A stretch of DNA of 64,000 bases, from positions 1 to 64,000 of the forward strand of contig CALQLA020000025.1 of NCBI GenBank assembly GCA_943331295.2, in the 5' to 3' direction. The position numbers were made by a program, and so were the translations under genes. This document shows, one piece after another, positions 45,998 to 55,111 of the stretch. The notes under the pieces were generated by a model. The model was not told where the DNA came from. It did not search any database and was given only the letters and a program-made list of their open reading frames with translations. The stretch comes from Bordetella parapertussis. Lineage in GTDB: Bacteria; Pseudomonadota; Gammaproteobacteria; Burkholderiales; Casimicrobiaceae. Position 1 is the first letter of the stretch. Every line of letters starts with the position of its first letter.

Positions 45998-46223
45998 TGC
46001 CGGTGCCTCCTGCGAAGGTCCACGGTGATCGCGCCCCGCCCCCTGTCGGGACCGGTCGGAGCATCGACCCGCAATTAAACTACCGCGAATGCACTGCCGT
46101 CAACGGTAGCATACAACTTTCGTCGGCCAACCCCGCCGCCGGTCGGGATCCGGGCACGCCCGGGCCAGCCGCGCCATTCGCGCTACACTTTGGCCCGCCC
46201 CTGTCGACCGCCCGAACACCGCC

Positions 46224-46892
46224 ATGTCCCTGCCCGCCCTGTCGCTCCTCGATACCCGCATCCTCGGCGTCCTCGTCGAGAAGCAGCACACGGTGCCCGA
46301 CACCTACCCGCTGACGCTCAATGCGCTCCTCGCCGGCTGCAACCAGAAGACCTCCCGGGACCCGCTGCTCAACGCGAGCGAGGCCGAGGTGCAGGCTTCG
46401 ATCGACCACCTGCGGTCGCTGTCGCTGATCGTCGAGTCGAGCGGCGGCCGGGTGATGCGGTACGCGCACAACGTCGAGCGGGTGCTGGGCGTGCCGGGGC
46501 AGGCGGTCGCCCTGCTGGCGGCGCTGATGCTGCGCGGACCGCAGACCGTGGCCGAGCTGCGGATGAACAGCGAGCGGCTGCACCGGTTTGCCGACCTGTC
46601 CGCGGTCGAGGGCTTCCTGCACGAGTTGGAAGCACGGCCGGCCGGCCCGCTCGTGTTACTGCTGCCGCGGCAACCCGGGGCGCGCGAGGTCCGCTGGATG
46701 CACCTGCTCTCGGGCGCCCCGGTGCTCGAGGACCGCCCGGTGGCGGCCCCGCAGGTTGCCGGCGACGAAGCCGTCACCGTCGGCGAGATCGCTGCGCTCA
46801 AGGCCAACGTCGCCCGGCTGCAGGAGGAGCTGGCCGCGACACGCGCAACCGTGGCGAAGATCTGCGCGGAACTGGGCATCGCCGCCGGCTGA
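46224..46892 (+). CDS. YceH family (DUF480) protein
   Basis: This is a 222-residue protein whose N-terminal two-thirds match DUF480/YceH: 'LDTRILGVLVEKQHTVPDTY', 'LTLNALLAGCNQKTSRDPLL' and 'LSAVEGFLHEL', an arrangement of winged-helix repeats. The C-terminal ~40 residues form a coiled coil ('AALKANVARLQEELAATRAT'). The molecular role is unknown; a regulatory DNA-binding function is often supposed. A tacact -10-like box lies about 30 bases before the ATG. Confidence 0.92.
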   Translation: MSLPALSLLDTRILGVLVEKQHTVPDTYPLTLNALLAGCNQKTSRDPLLNASEAEVQASIDHLRSLSLIVESSGGRVMRYAHNVERVLGVPGQAVALLAALMLRGPQTVAELRMNSERLHRFADLSAVEGFLHELEARPAGPLVLLLPRQPGAREVRWMHLLSGAPVLEDRPVAAPQVAGDEAVTVGEIAALKANVARLQEELAATRATVAKICAELGIAAG

Positions 46893-47078
46893 TTCCCGCG
46901 GCACTCCGCCCCGCGTCTACGTCCACGTCCGCGGGCCAGGGCGAAAGCGCAATCGGCGCGCGCCGATTGCGCCCGGCAGGCCACTTGCGTCAGAATGACG
47001 GCCTTTCGCGCCCGCCCGATCGCTGCCGGGCCGCGTCGGCGCATCGCCTTTTCCGCCACTCCAACCGAGACCCCCGCC

Positions 47079-47891
47079 ATGGACATCGTCGGCACGTTCG
47101 AAACCGCAAAGCCCATCCTGATCGCCTTCGGCCTCAAGGTGGTCGGCGCCATCGTCGCCTATATCGTCGGCCGGATGCTGATCGGCTTTGCGTCGACCCT
47201 CGTGATGGCCGCGATGGAGCGGCAGAAGGTCGAGCCGACGGTCATCCGCTACATCGGCTCGATCATCACCGTCGCGCTCAACATCATCCTGGTGGTCGCC
47301 ATCCTCGGCTACTTCGGCGTCGAGACGACGTCGTTCGCCGCGCTGGTCGCCGGTCTCGGCGTCGCCATCGGCGCGGCCTGGGGCGGCCTGCTGTCCAACT
47401 TCGCCGCCGGCGCCTTCATCCTGGTGCTGCGGCCGTTCAAGGTCGGCGACTACGTCGTGGCCGGCGACGTCGAGGGCACCGTGCGGATGATCGGGCTCTT
47501 CAACACCACGATCGACACGCCGGACAACGTGCAGACCATGGTCGGCAACGCCAAGGTGATGAGCACCACGATCAAGAACTTCAGCCACAACCCGTACCGG
47601 CGCGTCGACCTCACCGCGCAGCTCGACCACAGCGTCGACCCGACCGACGCCGTCCGCCGCCTGAAGGAAGCGTTGCCGAAGATCGCGAACGTCGTCGCGG
47701 AGCCGAAGCCGGACGTCGAGATCCTGACGTTCAACGAGCGCGGCCCCGTCCTCGCCGTGCGCCCGTACTGCAACACGGCGCACTACTGGCAGGTGTACTT
47801 CGACACCAACCTCGCGATCCGCACGACGTTCGGCGCGGCCGGCTACCCGGCGGCCGAGGCGCACCTGCACGTGCGGCACAAGGGCGACTGA
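47079..47891 (+). CDS. Small-conductance mechanosensitive channel (MscS family)
   Basis: This 270-residue inner-membrane protein has three N-terminal transmembrane helices. The pore helix is 'FAALVAGLGVAIGAAWGGLL' (MscS TM3 with the A/G packing motif), followed by the beta domain start 'LVLRPFKVGDYVVAGDVEGT'. Residues 180-265 form the mixed alpha/beta cytosolic vestibule. The channel opens on membrane tension to release solutes during osmotic downshock. The ATG at 47079 was chosen because the upstream ORF extension overlaps noncoding R/P-rich sequence. Confidence 0.95.
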   Translation: MDIVGTFETAKPILIAFGLKVVGAIVAYIVGRMLIGFASTLVMAAMERQKVEPTVIRYIGSIITVALNIILVVAILGYFGVETTSFAALVAGLGVAIGAAWGGLLSNFAAGAFILVLRPFKVGDYVVAGDVEGTVRMIGLFNTTIDTPDNVQTMVGNAKVMSTTIKNFSHNPYRRVDLTAQLDHSVDPTDAVRRLKEALPKIANVVAEPKPDVEILTFNERGPVLAVRPYCNTAHYWQVYFDTNLAIRTTFGAAGYPAAEAHLHVRHKGD

Positions 47892-47985
47892 CCACCGCGG
47901 GGCCGGAAGGCCCGGCGCGCACGACGCCGGCCGCGCGGCCCGGCCAATACACCGCAACCGCAACCGCAAACTTGGCGAGGGCCTC

Positions 47986-48396
47986 ATGGGCATGCTGGAC
48001 GGGCTGTTGGGCAGTCTACTCGGCGGGAGCAACGCGTCGTCGCAGGCGCAGAACCCGCTGCTCCAGGTCGCGCTGCAGCTCCTGCAGCAGAACGGCGGCA
48101 TCGGCGGCGTCGTCGAGAAGTTCCGCCAGTCGGGATACGGGCAGCAGGCCGACTCCTGGGTGTCGACCGGCGAGAACCATCCGATCGCGCCCGAGGCGGT
48201 GCCGCAGGCGCTGGGCTCGGGCACGCTGGCCGACGTGGCGTCGCAGCTCGGCCTGTCGCAGGGCGCCGCCGCGGGCGGGCTGGCGTCGATGCTGCCGCAG
48301 CTCATCGACCAGCTGACGCCGCACGGCCACATTGTCGGCGGCGACAATGATGCCGTCGCCCAACTGCTGTCGCAGCTGAAGCAGGGCCGGCCGTAA
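47986..48396 (+). CDS. YidB-like DUF937 protein
   Basis: This 136-residue protein starts '[14 protein letters not shown]'. Its body contains '[20 protein letters not shown]', '[20 protein letters not shown]' and '[16 protein letters not shown]', all hallmarks of YidB/DUF937. The fold is helical and cytosolic. The biochemical role is not known. A rho-independent terminator follows about 50 bases past the stop. Confidence 0.93.
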   Translation: MGMLDGLLGSLLGGSNASSQAQNPLLQVALQLLQQNGGIGGVVEKFRQSGYGQQADSWVSTGENHPIAPEAVPQALGSGTLADVASQLGLSQGAAAGGLASMLPQLIDQLTPHGHIVGGDNDAVAQLLSQLKQGRP

Positions 48397-48432
48397 TACG
48401 GGGTGCCGCGCGGCGCGTCCCGCGCACTGCGC

Positions 48433-48438
48433 TACAAT
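48433..48438 (+). promoter_or_regulatory. Possible -10 box (tacaat) upstream of uppP
   Basis: A perfect-looking tacaat lies 47 bases before the uppP GTG and only 10 bases before the terminator stem. No good -35 is visible. If used, the new transcript would begin almost on the hairpin. Confidence 0.4.
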
Positions 48439-48447
48439 CGGCAAGTT

Positions 48448-48476
48448 GGCCGGGTTCCCGCCCGGCCTTCTTTTTT
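48448..48476 (+). terminator. Rho-independent terminator after yidB-like gene
   Basis: The stem ggccggg / cccggcc encloses a ttcccg loop and is followed by ttctttttt. It lies 52 bases past the DUF937 stop and ends 8 bases before the uppP start codon, so it either ends the upstream transcript or attenuates uppP. Confidence 0.85.
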
Positions 48477-48484
48477 CCGCCATC

Positions 48485-49315
48485 GTGGACCAGCCCACCC
48501 TCCTCACCGCGCTCGTACTCGGCATCGTCGAGGGCCTCACCGAATTCCTGCCGGTCTCCAGCACGGGGCACCTGATCGTTTCGGGATCGCTGCTGGGCTA
48601 CACCGGCGACCAGGCCAAGGTGTTCGAGATCGTGATCCAGGCCGGCGCGATCCTCGCCGTGTGCTGGGAGTTCCGCGCCAGGCTGGCGATGGTGCTGTCG
48701 GGGCTCTTTTCGGACCGGCGCGCGCAGCGCTTCGCGGTCAACGTGATCGTCGCGTTCCTGCCGGCAGCCGTGCTGGGACTCACCTTCGGCAAGATGATCA
48801 AGGCGCACCTCTTCGCGCCGGTGCCGGTGGCCTGCGCGTTCGTCGCGGGCGCGTTCGTCATCCTGTGGGCGGAGCGGCGGCAGAAGCAGCAGCCGGGCAC
48901 GGTGCGCATCGAGAGCGTCGACGACATGCGCTGGACCGACGCGCTGAGGATCGGGTTCGCGCAGTCGCTGGCGCTGGTGCCCGGCACGTCGCGCTCCGGC
49001 GCCACGATCATCGGCGGCATGCTGTTCGGGCTGTCGCGCCGCGCGGCGACCGAATTCTCCTTCTTCCTCGCCATCCCGACGCTGTTCGCCGCGACCGGCT
49101 ACGAGGTCCTGAAGAACCGCGACTTGCTCGTGCTGCGGGACCTGCCCGCGTTCGGCGTGGGGTTCGTCGCCTCGTTCGTCTCCGCGTTCGTCTGCGTGCG
49201 CTGGCTCATCCGGTACGTCAGCCATCACGATTTCGTGCCCTTCGCGTGGTACCGGATTGCATTCGGGGCGGTGATCCTCGGCACCGCTTACGCCGGCCTC
49301 GTGAAGTGGGACTGA
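48485..49315 (+). CDS. uppP: Undecaprenyl-diphosphatase UppP (BacA)
   Basis: This 276-residue inner-membrane phosphatase recycles undecaprenyl pyrophosphate to the phosphate for cell-wall lipid carrier supply and confers bacitracin tolerance. Family motifs are clear: '[19 protein letters not shown]' (residues about 13-31, catalytic Glu/His) and '[17 protein letters not shown]' (PGxSRSG). Eight helices are predicted. The start is GTG 48485; family alignment begins at '[13 protein letters not shown]', and the longer TTG-start ORF runs through the terminator. Confidence 0.96.
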   Translation: MDQPTLLTALVLGIVEGLTEFLPVSSTGHLIVSGSLLGYTGDQAKVFEIVIQAGAILAVCWEFRARLAMVLSGLFSDRRAQRFAVNVIVAFLPAAVLGLTFGKMIKAHLFAPVPVACAFVAGAFVILWAERRQKQQPGTVRIESVDDMRWTDALRIGFAQSLALVPGTSRSGATIIGGMLFGLSRRAATEFSFFLAIPTLFAATGYEVLKNRDLLVLRDLPAFGVGFVASFVSAFVCVRWLIRYVSHHDFVPFAWYRIAFGAVILGTAYAGLVKWD

Positions 49316-50241
49316 CCGGCTACTGGGTCGGTCCGCTGTTCGCGGTCGTCGGGGTTCTCGGCTTCTCGTTCAAGTCGATCCTGATCAAGCTCGCCTACGC
49401 CGCCCATCCGGTCGACCCGCTGACGCTGCTCACGCTGCGGATGCTCTTCGCGGCGCCCTTCTTCCTGGCGATGGCCTGGTGGTCGCGCCGCGCGCGGCAC
49501 GCAGCGGCGCCGGTGATCGCGCGCGGCGACCGGCTGCGCCTCATGGCGCTGGGCTTCATCGGCTACTACGTCGCCAGCCTGCTCGACTTCATCGGCCTCC
49601 AGTACATCAGCGCCTCGCTGGAACGGCTGATCCTGTTCCTCTACCCGACGATGGTCGTGGTGCTCTCCGCGCTGCTGCTGAGGAAGCGGGTGACCCGCCG
49701 CGCGCTGGTCGCGCTCTTCCTGTCCTACGCCGGCATCATGCTCGTGCTGCTGCACGACCTGGCGCTGCCGGGAAGCGCGGCGGCGCTGTGGACCGGCAGC
49801 GGGATCGTGTTCGCGAGCGCGCTGCTCTACGCCTACTATCTCGTCGCCTCCGGCGACCTCATCACGCGCATCGGCAGCCTGCGCTTCACCGCCTGGGCGA
49901 TGCTCGCGTCGACGGTGTTCGTGCTGCTGCAGTTCGCGCTGACACGCGACCCGGCGCTGCTCGTCGTGCCGCTGCCGGTCTACGGGCTCGCGCTGGCCAT
50001 GGCGATCCTGTCGACGGTGCTGCCGACGCTGCTCATCGCCGAATCCATCCACCGCCTGGGCGCCAACACGTCGTCGCTGATCGGCTCGCTCGGCCCGGTC
50101 TTCACCATCGGGCTGGGCGCGCTGATCCTGGGCGAGCCGCTGTTCTGGGCGCAGTTCGCCGGCGTCGCGCTGGTGCTGGCCGGCGTGCTGATGGTGACGC
50201 TGCGCGCGCCGGCGGCGGCACGCATCGCGCCGGAGTCGTGA
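49306..50241 (+). CDS. EamA/DMT-family transporter
   Basis: This is a 311-residue, ten-helix membrane protein with two EamA repeats. The repeat ends are '[20 protein letters not shown]' and '[20 protein letters not shown]'. I chose the GTG at 49306, which overlaps the last four codons of uppP and implies coupled translation; the long ORF upstream is a shadow of uppP. The substrate is unknown. The aldehyde dehydrogenase follows on the same strand. Confidence 0.85.
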   Translation: MGLTGYWVGPLFAVVGVLGFSFKSILIKLAYAAHPVDPLTLLTLRMLFAAPFFLAMAWWSRRARHAAAPVIARGDRLRLMALGFIGYYVASLLDFIGLQYISASLERLILFLYPTMVVVLSALLLRKRVTRRALVALFLSYAGIMLVLLHDLALPGSAAALWTGSGIVFASALLYAYYLVASGDLITRIGSLRFTAWAMLASTVFVLLQFALTRDPALLVVPLPVYGLALAMAILSTVLPTLLIAESIHRLGANTSSLIGSLGPVFTIGLGALILGEPLFWAQFAGVALVLAGVLMVTLRAPAAARIAPES

Positions 50242-50324
50242 CGACAGGCCGCCCGCCCGCCCCGTACCCTTCCCTTTCGCCGCCCCCGCCACGGCGCGCG
50301 GCCCGACCGCCCAAGGAGATTCCG

Positions 50325-51812
50325 ATGTCAGCCACAACGCCCGTTCCCGTCGTTCCCACACTGAAGGACCCCGCGCTGCTGCGCAAGCTTGCGTATGTCG
50401 ACGGCCGCTGGATCGGCGCCGACGACGGCCGTACGATGCCCGTCACCAACCCGGCCACGGGCGTCCTGCTGGGCACCGCGCCGCTGATGGGCGGGAGCGA
50501 GACCCGGCGCGCGATCGAGGCCGCGAACGCGGCGTGGCCCGCCTGGCGCGCGAAGACCGCCAAGCAGCGCAGCGACATCCTGCGCCGGTGGCATGAGCTG
50601 CAGGTCGAGCACCGCGACGACCTCGCGCTGATCCTGACGAGCGAGCAGGGCAAGCCATTGGCGGAAGCGAAGGGCGAGATCACCATCGGCGCCGGCTACA
50701 CCGAATGGTTTGCCGAGGAAGCCCGGCGCGCCTACGGCGACGTGATCCCGACGATCGGCAACGATCGCCGGATCGTCGTGATCAAGGAGCCGGTCGGGGT
50801 GTGCGCCGCGATCACGCCGTGGAACTTCCCGTCGTCGATGATCACGCGCAAGGTGGCGCCGGGGCTCGCCGCCGGCTGCGTGATCGTGATCAAGCCGGCG
50901 GAGGCCACGCCGTTCTCGGCATTCGCGCTGGCCGAGCTCGCGCACCGCGCGGGCATGCCGCCGGGCGTCCTCAACGTGGTCACCGGCGACCCGCGCGCGA
51001 TCGGGGCCGAGCTGTGCGCGAATCCGCTGGTGAGGAAGCTCTCGTTCACCGGCTCCACCGCGACCGGCCGGCTGCTGATGCAGCAGGTCGCGCCGACGGT
51101 CAAGCGGCTGTCGCTGGAACTGGGCGGCAACGCGCCGTTCATCGTGTTCGACGACGCCGACATCGACGCCGCGGTCGAGGGCGCGATGATCTCGAAGTAC
51201 CGCAACGCCGGCCAGACCTGCGTCTGCGCGAACCGGCTGTTCGTCCACGACCGCGTCTACGACACGTTCGCGGCGAAGCTCGCCGCACAGGTCGGCGCGC
51301 TGAAAGTGGGTCCCGGGACCGAGCCGGGCGTGACCCAGGGCCCGCTGATCAATGCCGCGGCGCTCGCCAAGGTCGAGGACCATCTCGCCGACGCCGTCGG
51401 ACAGGGAGCGAAGGTCGCGACCGGCGGTCGGCGGCACGCGCTTGGCGGAACGTACTTCGAGCCCACCGTCCTCACCGATGTGCACGACGGCATGAAGATC
51501 TTCCGCGAGGAGACGTTCGGCCCGGTGGCGCCGCTGTTCCGCTTTTCGTCCGACGCCGAGGTGATCGAGCTCGCCAACCGCACCGAGTACGGGCTCGCGG
51601 CCTACTTCTATTCGCGCGACATCGGGCGGATCTGGCGCGTCGCGGAGGCGCTCGAGTACGGGATGGTCGGCGTCAACACCGGCCTCATCACCACCGAGGT
51701 GGCGCCGTTCGGCGGGGTCAAGCAGTCCGGCCTCGGCCGCGAGGGCTCGAAGTACGGGATCGACGAGTACCTCGAGATCAAGTACATCTGCATGGGCGGC
51801 ATCGACCGGTAA
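50325..51812 (+). CDS. Succinate-semialdehyde dehydrogenase-type aldehyde dehydrogenase
   Basis: This 495-residue NAD(P)-dependent enzyme has the general base in 'VKRLSLELGGNAPFIVFDDA' and the catalytic Cys in 'YRNAGQTCVCANRLFV'. Other marks are 'AAITPWNFPSSMITRKVAPG' (cofactor binding) and 'FGGVKQSGLGREGSKYGIDE'. The CVCANR context and overall pattern fit GabD-like succinate/glutarate semialdehyde dehydrogenases. The ATG at 50325 follows ccaaggagattccg. It may serve polyamine/GABA or related catabolism. Confidence 0.93.
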   Translation: MSATTPVPVVPTLKDPALLRKLAYVDGRWIGADDGRTMPVTNPATGVLLGTAPLMGGSETRRAIEAANAAWPAWRAKTAKQRSDILRRWHELQVEHRDDLALILTSEQGKPLAEAKGEITIGAGYTEWFAEEARRAYGDVIPTIGNDRRIVVIKEPVGVCAAITPWNFPSSMITRKVAPGLAAGCVIVIKPAEATPFSAFALAELAHRAGMPPGVLNVVTGDPRAIGAELCANPLVRKLSFTGSTATGRLLMQQVAPTVKRLSLELGGNAPFIVFDDADIDAAVEGAMISKYRNAGQTCVCANRLFVHDRVYDTFAAKLAAQVGALKVGPGTEPGVTQGPLINAAALAKVEDHLADAVGQGAKVATGGRRHALGGTYFEPTVLTDVHDGMKIFREETFGPVAPLFRFSSDAEVIELANRTEYGLAAYFYSRDIGRIWRVAEALEYGMVGVNTGLITTEVAPFGGVKQSGLGREGSKYGIDEYLEIKYICMGGIDR

Positions 51813-52036
51813 CCGCGGGACCCGCGGCATCCGCGGATCCCGCGACGGGTCAGAACGTCGGCGCGGGCGCCTCGGGCTCGGCTGCCGGGGCCGGGAACTG
51901 TGCGGGCAGGTAGCCGCTGCCGGTGTCGGAAACCGCGGCCGGCGCGGCGCCGACGGAGGAATCCGGTTCGAAAATGTCGAATATTCACGCGCCGCGGCAC
52001 GCGTGCGAAGCGCCGCGCTTCGGCCGGCGCCCCGCG

Positions 52037-52693
52037 TTACCAGCCGGGCGGCGGCTTCTTGAGGATCGTGATGCTCCGCGCATCGACGGCGAGGTAGCCG
52101 CCGCCGACCAGGTCCTTCAGCAGACGGCTCACCATGTCGCGCGATGCGCCGATCCGGTCCGCAATGTCCTGCTGCGTGAGCTTCTCGCGCACCGCCAGCA
52201 CGCCGCCCTCCTCCTGCGCGAGGGCGAGCAGCAGGCGGACGAGGCGGCCGTAGACGTCCGACAGCGCGAGGCTCTTGATGTTCTCGGTAGCGAGCCGCGC
52301 GCGGTGGATCAGCTTCTCGACGAGGTGCAGCGCGAAGTCCGGATGCGCGAGGATGAATTCGCGGAAGTTCGCGCGCGACACCACGGCGCAGGTCGAGGGC
52401 TCCGTGGTGACGACCGACGCCGACCGCGGCGCGCCCGCCAGCGACATCTCGCCGACGTATTCGCCGGGGCCGTGGAAGTCGATGACGACCTCCTTGCCCG
52501 CCACGTTGCTCGCGTACACCTTAACCCTGCCGGTTACGATCACGTAGAGCGAGTCGCCTTCGTCGCCCTCGTTGATCAGCACCGCGTGCCGCGGAAACGC
52601 GCGCACCACGCCGGTGGCGGCGATCGCGCGCAGCATGCCTTCGGGCAGCGGCGCCAGCGGATCGGCCGGCGCCGCGGAGCGCGGGGTGGTCAT
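52037..52693 (-). CDS. Crp/Fnr-family transcriptional regulator
   Basis: This 218-residue DNA-binding protein has an N-terminal cyclic-nucleotide-binding-type beta roll with 'GDSLYVIVTGRVKVYASN' and 'HGPGEYVGEMSLAGAPRSAS' (the GE-MSL-RSA pocket close to the cAMP-binding consensus). The C-terminal winged helix carries 'LTQQDIADRIGASRDMVSRL'. There are no FNR-type N-terminal cysteines, so an oxygen-sensing cluster is unlikely. It lies downstream of the PaaK-like gene on the same strand. The effector and targets are unknown. Confidence 0.92.
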   Translation of the reverse strand: MTTPRSAAPADPLAPLPEGMLRAIAATGVVRAFPRHAVLINEGDEGDSLYVIVTGRVKVYASNVAGKEVVIDFHGPGEYVGEMSLAGAPRSASVVTTEPSTCAVVSRANFREFILAHPDFALHLVEKLIHRARLATENIKSLALSDVYGRLVRLLLALAQEEGGVLAVREKLTQQDIADRIGASRDMVSRLLKDLVGGGYLAVDARSITILKKPPPGW

Positions 52694-52765
52694 GCGTGTG
52701 CCGGGGCGGCCGGGTTGGCGTGGCCGCGGCTTGCGTAGTCTGCAATGTGTTTCCCCACGGCCGGA

Positions 52766-54016
52766 TCAGTCGAACTTGCGGATGTCGTCGATGACCTTGC
52801 CGTCGTTCGGCAGCTCGCCGGGCGCGCGGAAGACCACCTCGCCGCGGAGCTTCGTGACCTCGCGGATCGACGCGACGATCGCGTCCGCGTGCGACGACGC
52901 GGTGGTCGGCAACTCGACGTGCAACGTCATCCGGTCGCCGCCGTCGGCGTTGTCGACGACGAGCCGTGCCCGCGCGATCTCGGGGTGGCGGGCGACGATC
53001 GCCGCCACCTGCGACGGGTGGACGAACAGGCCCTTGATCTTGGTGGTCTGGTCGGCGCGACCCAGCCAGCCCTTGATCCGCGCATTGGTGCGGCCGCAGG
53101 GACTCTGCCCCGGCAGGAACGCCGACAGGTCGCCGGTGCCGAAGCGGACCAGCGGATACTCGTCGTTGACGAGCAGCGTGACGACGACCTCGCCGACCTC
53201 GCCCGGCGCCACGGGATCGCCGGTGCCGGGCCGCACGATCTCGACCAGCACGTTCTCGTCCAGCACGAGGCCGGCGTGGGCGCCCGTCTCGTACGCGATC
53301 ACGCCGACGTCGGCGGTCGCGTACGCCTGGTAGCCCGCGATTCCGCGCGCGCGCAGCAGGTCGCGCGTCGCCGGCAGGAAGGCCTCGCCCGACACCAGCG
53401 CCTTCGTGAGGCTGGGCAGCGGCACGCCGAGCTCGTCCGCCTTTTCAAGGATGATCCTGAGGAACGACGGCGTGCCGACGTAGCCGGCGGGCTGCAGTTC
53501 GGCGATCGCCTGCACCTGCTGCTCGGTCTGGCCGGTGCCGCCCGGGAACACGGTGCAGCCCAGCGCGTGCGCCCCGGTCTCCAGCATCGAGCCCGCGGGC
53601 GTGAAGTGGTACGAGAACGTGTTGTGGACGAGATCGCCGGCGCGAAAGCCGGCGGCATGCAGCGGGCGCGCGAACCGCCAGTGGTCGGCGCGGCGGCCTT
53701 CGGGTTCGTAGATCGGGCCGGGGGAAGCGAACACGCGCGTCGGCCCCGCGACGCCACGCCCCCACTGGCTCGCCGCGAAGCCGCCGAACGGCCGGCTCGC
53801 CTTCTGCAGTTCGAGCAGCTCCGACTTCCGCGTTACGGGGATCGCCGCCAGCGCGGCGCGGGTCGTGACCGCCGCCGGGTCGACGGCGGCCAGGATTCGC
53901 GCGAACGCGGGCGCGTTGGCCTTCGCATAGGCTATCCGTCCCGGCAACTGGCGCAGCAGTTCGCGCTCGCGCACTTCCGGGTCGCGGATCTCGAGGGTGT
54001 CGAAATAGTCGGGCAT
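52766..54016 (-). CDS. Phenylacetate-CoA ligase-like (PaaK-family) AMP-dependent enzyme
   Basis: This 416-residue adenylate-forming ligase resembles PaaK: 'GGTGQTEQQVQAIAELQPAG' and 'TPSFLRIILEKADELGVPLP' in the large domain, 'YATADVGVIAYET' near the aryl pocket, and 'FGTGDLSAFLPGQSPCGRTN' followed by 'LGRADQTTKIKGLFVHPSQV' at the hinge. Many PaaK-like enzymes activate aromatic acids, but the phosphate-binding motif here is weak ('SPGPIYEPEG'). It sits at the end of the liv/CoA-ligase operon after a REP-like element. The substrate is unknown. Confidence 0.88.
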   Translation of the reverse strand: MPDYFDTLEIRDPEVRERELLRQLPGRIAYAKANAPAFARILAAVDPAAVTTRAALAAIPVTRKSELLELQKASRPFGGFAASQWGRGVAGPTRVFASPGPIYEPEGRRADHWRFARPLHAAGFRAGDLVHNTFSYHFTPAGSMLETGAHALGCTVFPGGTGQTEQQVQAIAELQPAGYVGTPSFLRIILEKADELGVPLPSLTKALVSGEAFLPATRDLLRARGIAGYQAYATADVGVIAYETGAHAGLVLDENVLVEIVRPGTGDPVAPGEVGEVVVTLLVNDEYPLVRFGTGDLSAFLPGQSPCGRTNARIKGWLGRADQTTKIKGLFVHPSQVAAIVARHPEIARARLVVDNADGGDRMTLHVELPTTASSHADAIVASIREVTKLRGEVVFRAPGELPNDGKVIDDIRKFD

Positions 54017-54048
54017 CGGTGTCGCTCCGGCGGTCGGAGAAGGGTTTC

Positions 54049-54163
54049 GTAGCCTGGCGTCGAGCGAAGGCGAAACCCGGGGGCTATCGTGGCAACAGGC
54101 TGATGGGTGATGGACGCAACGGCGACATCCACCCGGGTTTCGCTCCGCTCAACGCCGGGCTAC
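54049..54163. repeat. Paired inverted REP-like element (copy 3)
   Basis: Two inverted arms, gtagcctggcgtcgagcgaaggcgaaacccggg and cccgggtttcgctccgctcaacgccgggctac, are separated by about 50 bases. They lie between the PaaK-like gene start and the livF stop, so the element would punctuate the operon. Confidence 0.85.
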
Positions 54164-54171
54164 GGAAATCC

Positions 54172-55002
54172 TCAGGCCAGCCAGCGCTTCCGGCGGCGGT
54201 AGTGCTTGACGTCGCGGAAGCTCTTGCGGCCGGCGGAGGACAACCCGAGGTAGAACTCCTTCACGTCCTCGTTCGACGCGAGGTCCGCGGCCTCGCCGTC
54301 CATCACGACGCGGCCGTTCTCCAGGATGTAGCCGTAGTCGGCGTAGCGCAGCGCGACGGTGGTGTTCTGCTCGGCGAGCAGGAACGACACGCGCTCCTTC
54401 GAGTTCAGGTCGCGGACGATCTCGAAGATCTCCTCGACGATCTGCGGCGCGAGGCCCATCGACGGCTCGTCCAGCAGGATCATCGACGGCGCCGCCATCA
54501 GCGCGCGGCCGACGGCCGTCATCTGCTGCTCGCCGCCCGACGTGTACCCCGACTGGCTCGAGCGCCGCGTCTTGAGGCGCGGGAAGTAGTGATAGACCTT
54601 CTCCAGCGCCCGCCCCACCTCGGCGCGCGAAACCTTCCGGGTGAAGGCGCCGGTGAGCAGGTTCTCCTCGACGGTGAGGTGCGAGAAGCAGTGGCGGCCC
54701 TCCATCACCTGGCACACGCCCATCCGCACCAGCTCGTTGGTGGTGAGCTGGTCGACGCGCCGGCCCTCGAATTCGATCGTGCCCTTGGTCACGTCGCCGC
54801 GCTCGGCCGAGAGCAGGTTCGAGATGGCCTTGAGCGTGGTGCTCTTGCCCGCGCCGTTGGCGCCCAGCAGCGCGACGATCCGCCCCTGCGGCACCTCGAG
54901 CGACACGCCCTTCAGCACGAGGATCACGTGGTCGTAGATGACCTCGATGTTGTTGACCGACAGGTACGGCTTCGCGGTCGCGGCTTGGGGTTCGGCGGTC
55001 AT
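54172..55002 (-). CDS. livF: Branched-chain-amino-acid-type ABC transporter ATPase (LivF)
   Basis: This is a 276-residue ATPase with Walker A 'LGANGAGKSTTLKAI' (about residues 49-57 for GANGAGKST), signature 'SGYTSGGEQQMTAVGRALM', Walker B 'SMILLDEPSMGLAPQ' and the switch His replaced by Gln in 'FLLAEQNTTVALRY', which is usual for LivF. A C-terminal extension ('SAGRKSFRDVKHYRRRKRWL') is longer and more basic than in E. coli LivF. The start is ATG 55002. It partners with livG, livM, livH and livK in the same operon. Confidence 0.93.
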   Translation of the reverse strand: MTAEPQAATAKPYLSVNNIEVIYDHVILVLKGVSLEVPQGRIVALLGANGAGKSTTLKAISNLLSAERGDVTKGTIEFEGRRVDQLTTNELVRMGVCQVMEGRHCFSHLTVEENLLTGAFTRKVSRAEVGRALEKVYHYFPRLKTRRSSQSGYTSGGEQQMTAVGRALMAAPSMILLDEPSMGLAPQIVEEIFEIVRDLNSKERVSFLLAEQNTTVALRYADYGYILENGRVVMDGEAADLASNEDVKEFYLGLSSAGRKSFRDVKHYRRRKRWLA

Positions 55003-55111
55003 GGGCACGGGGATTGCGTATGGGTGGGCGGCAGGCTCGCGTGAAGGCCGGCGGCGACGGCCTTCACGCCAACCCTCTCCCGGTCGGGAGAGGGCCGGGC
55101 GTTGCGGCGGG

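Noticed and set aside
51850-51975. Minus-strand open frame ending in a Pro/Ala/Glu-rich tail
   Set aside because: It reads plausibly but has no start codon after the preceding stop and no ribosome site; it is too short to call.
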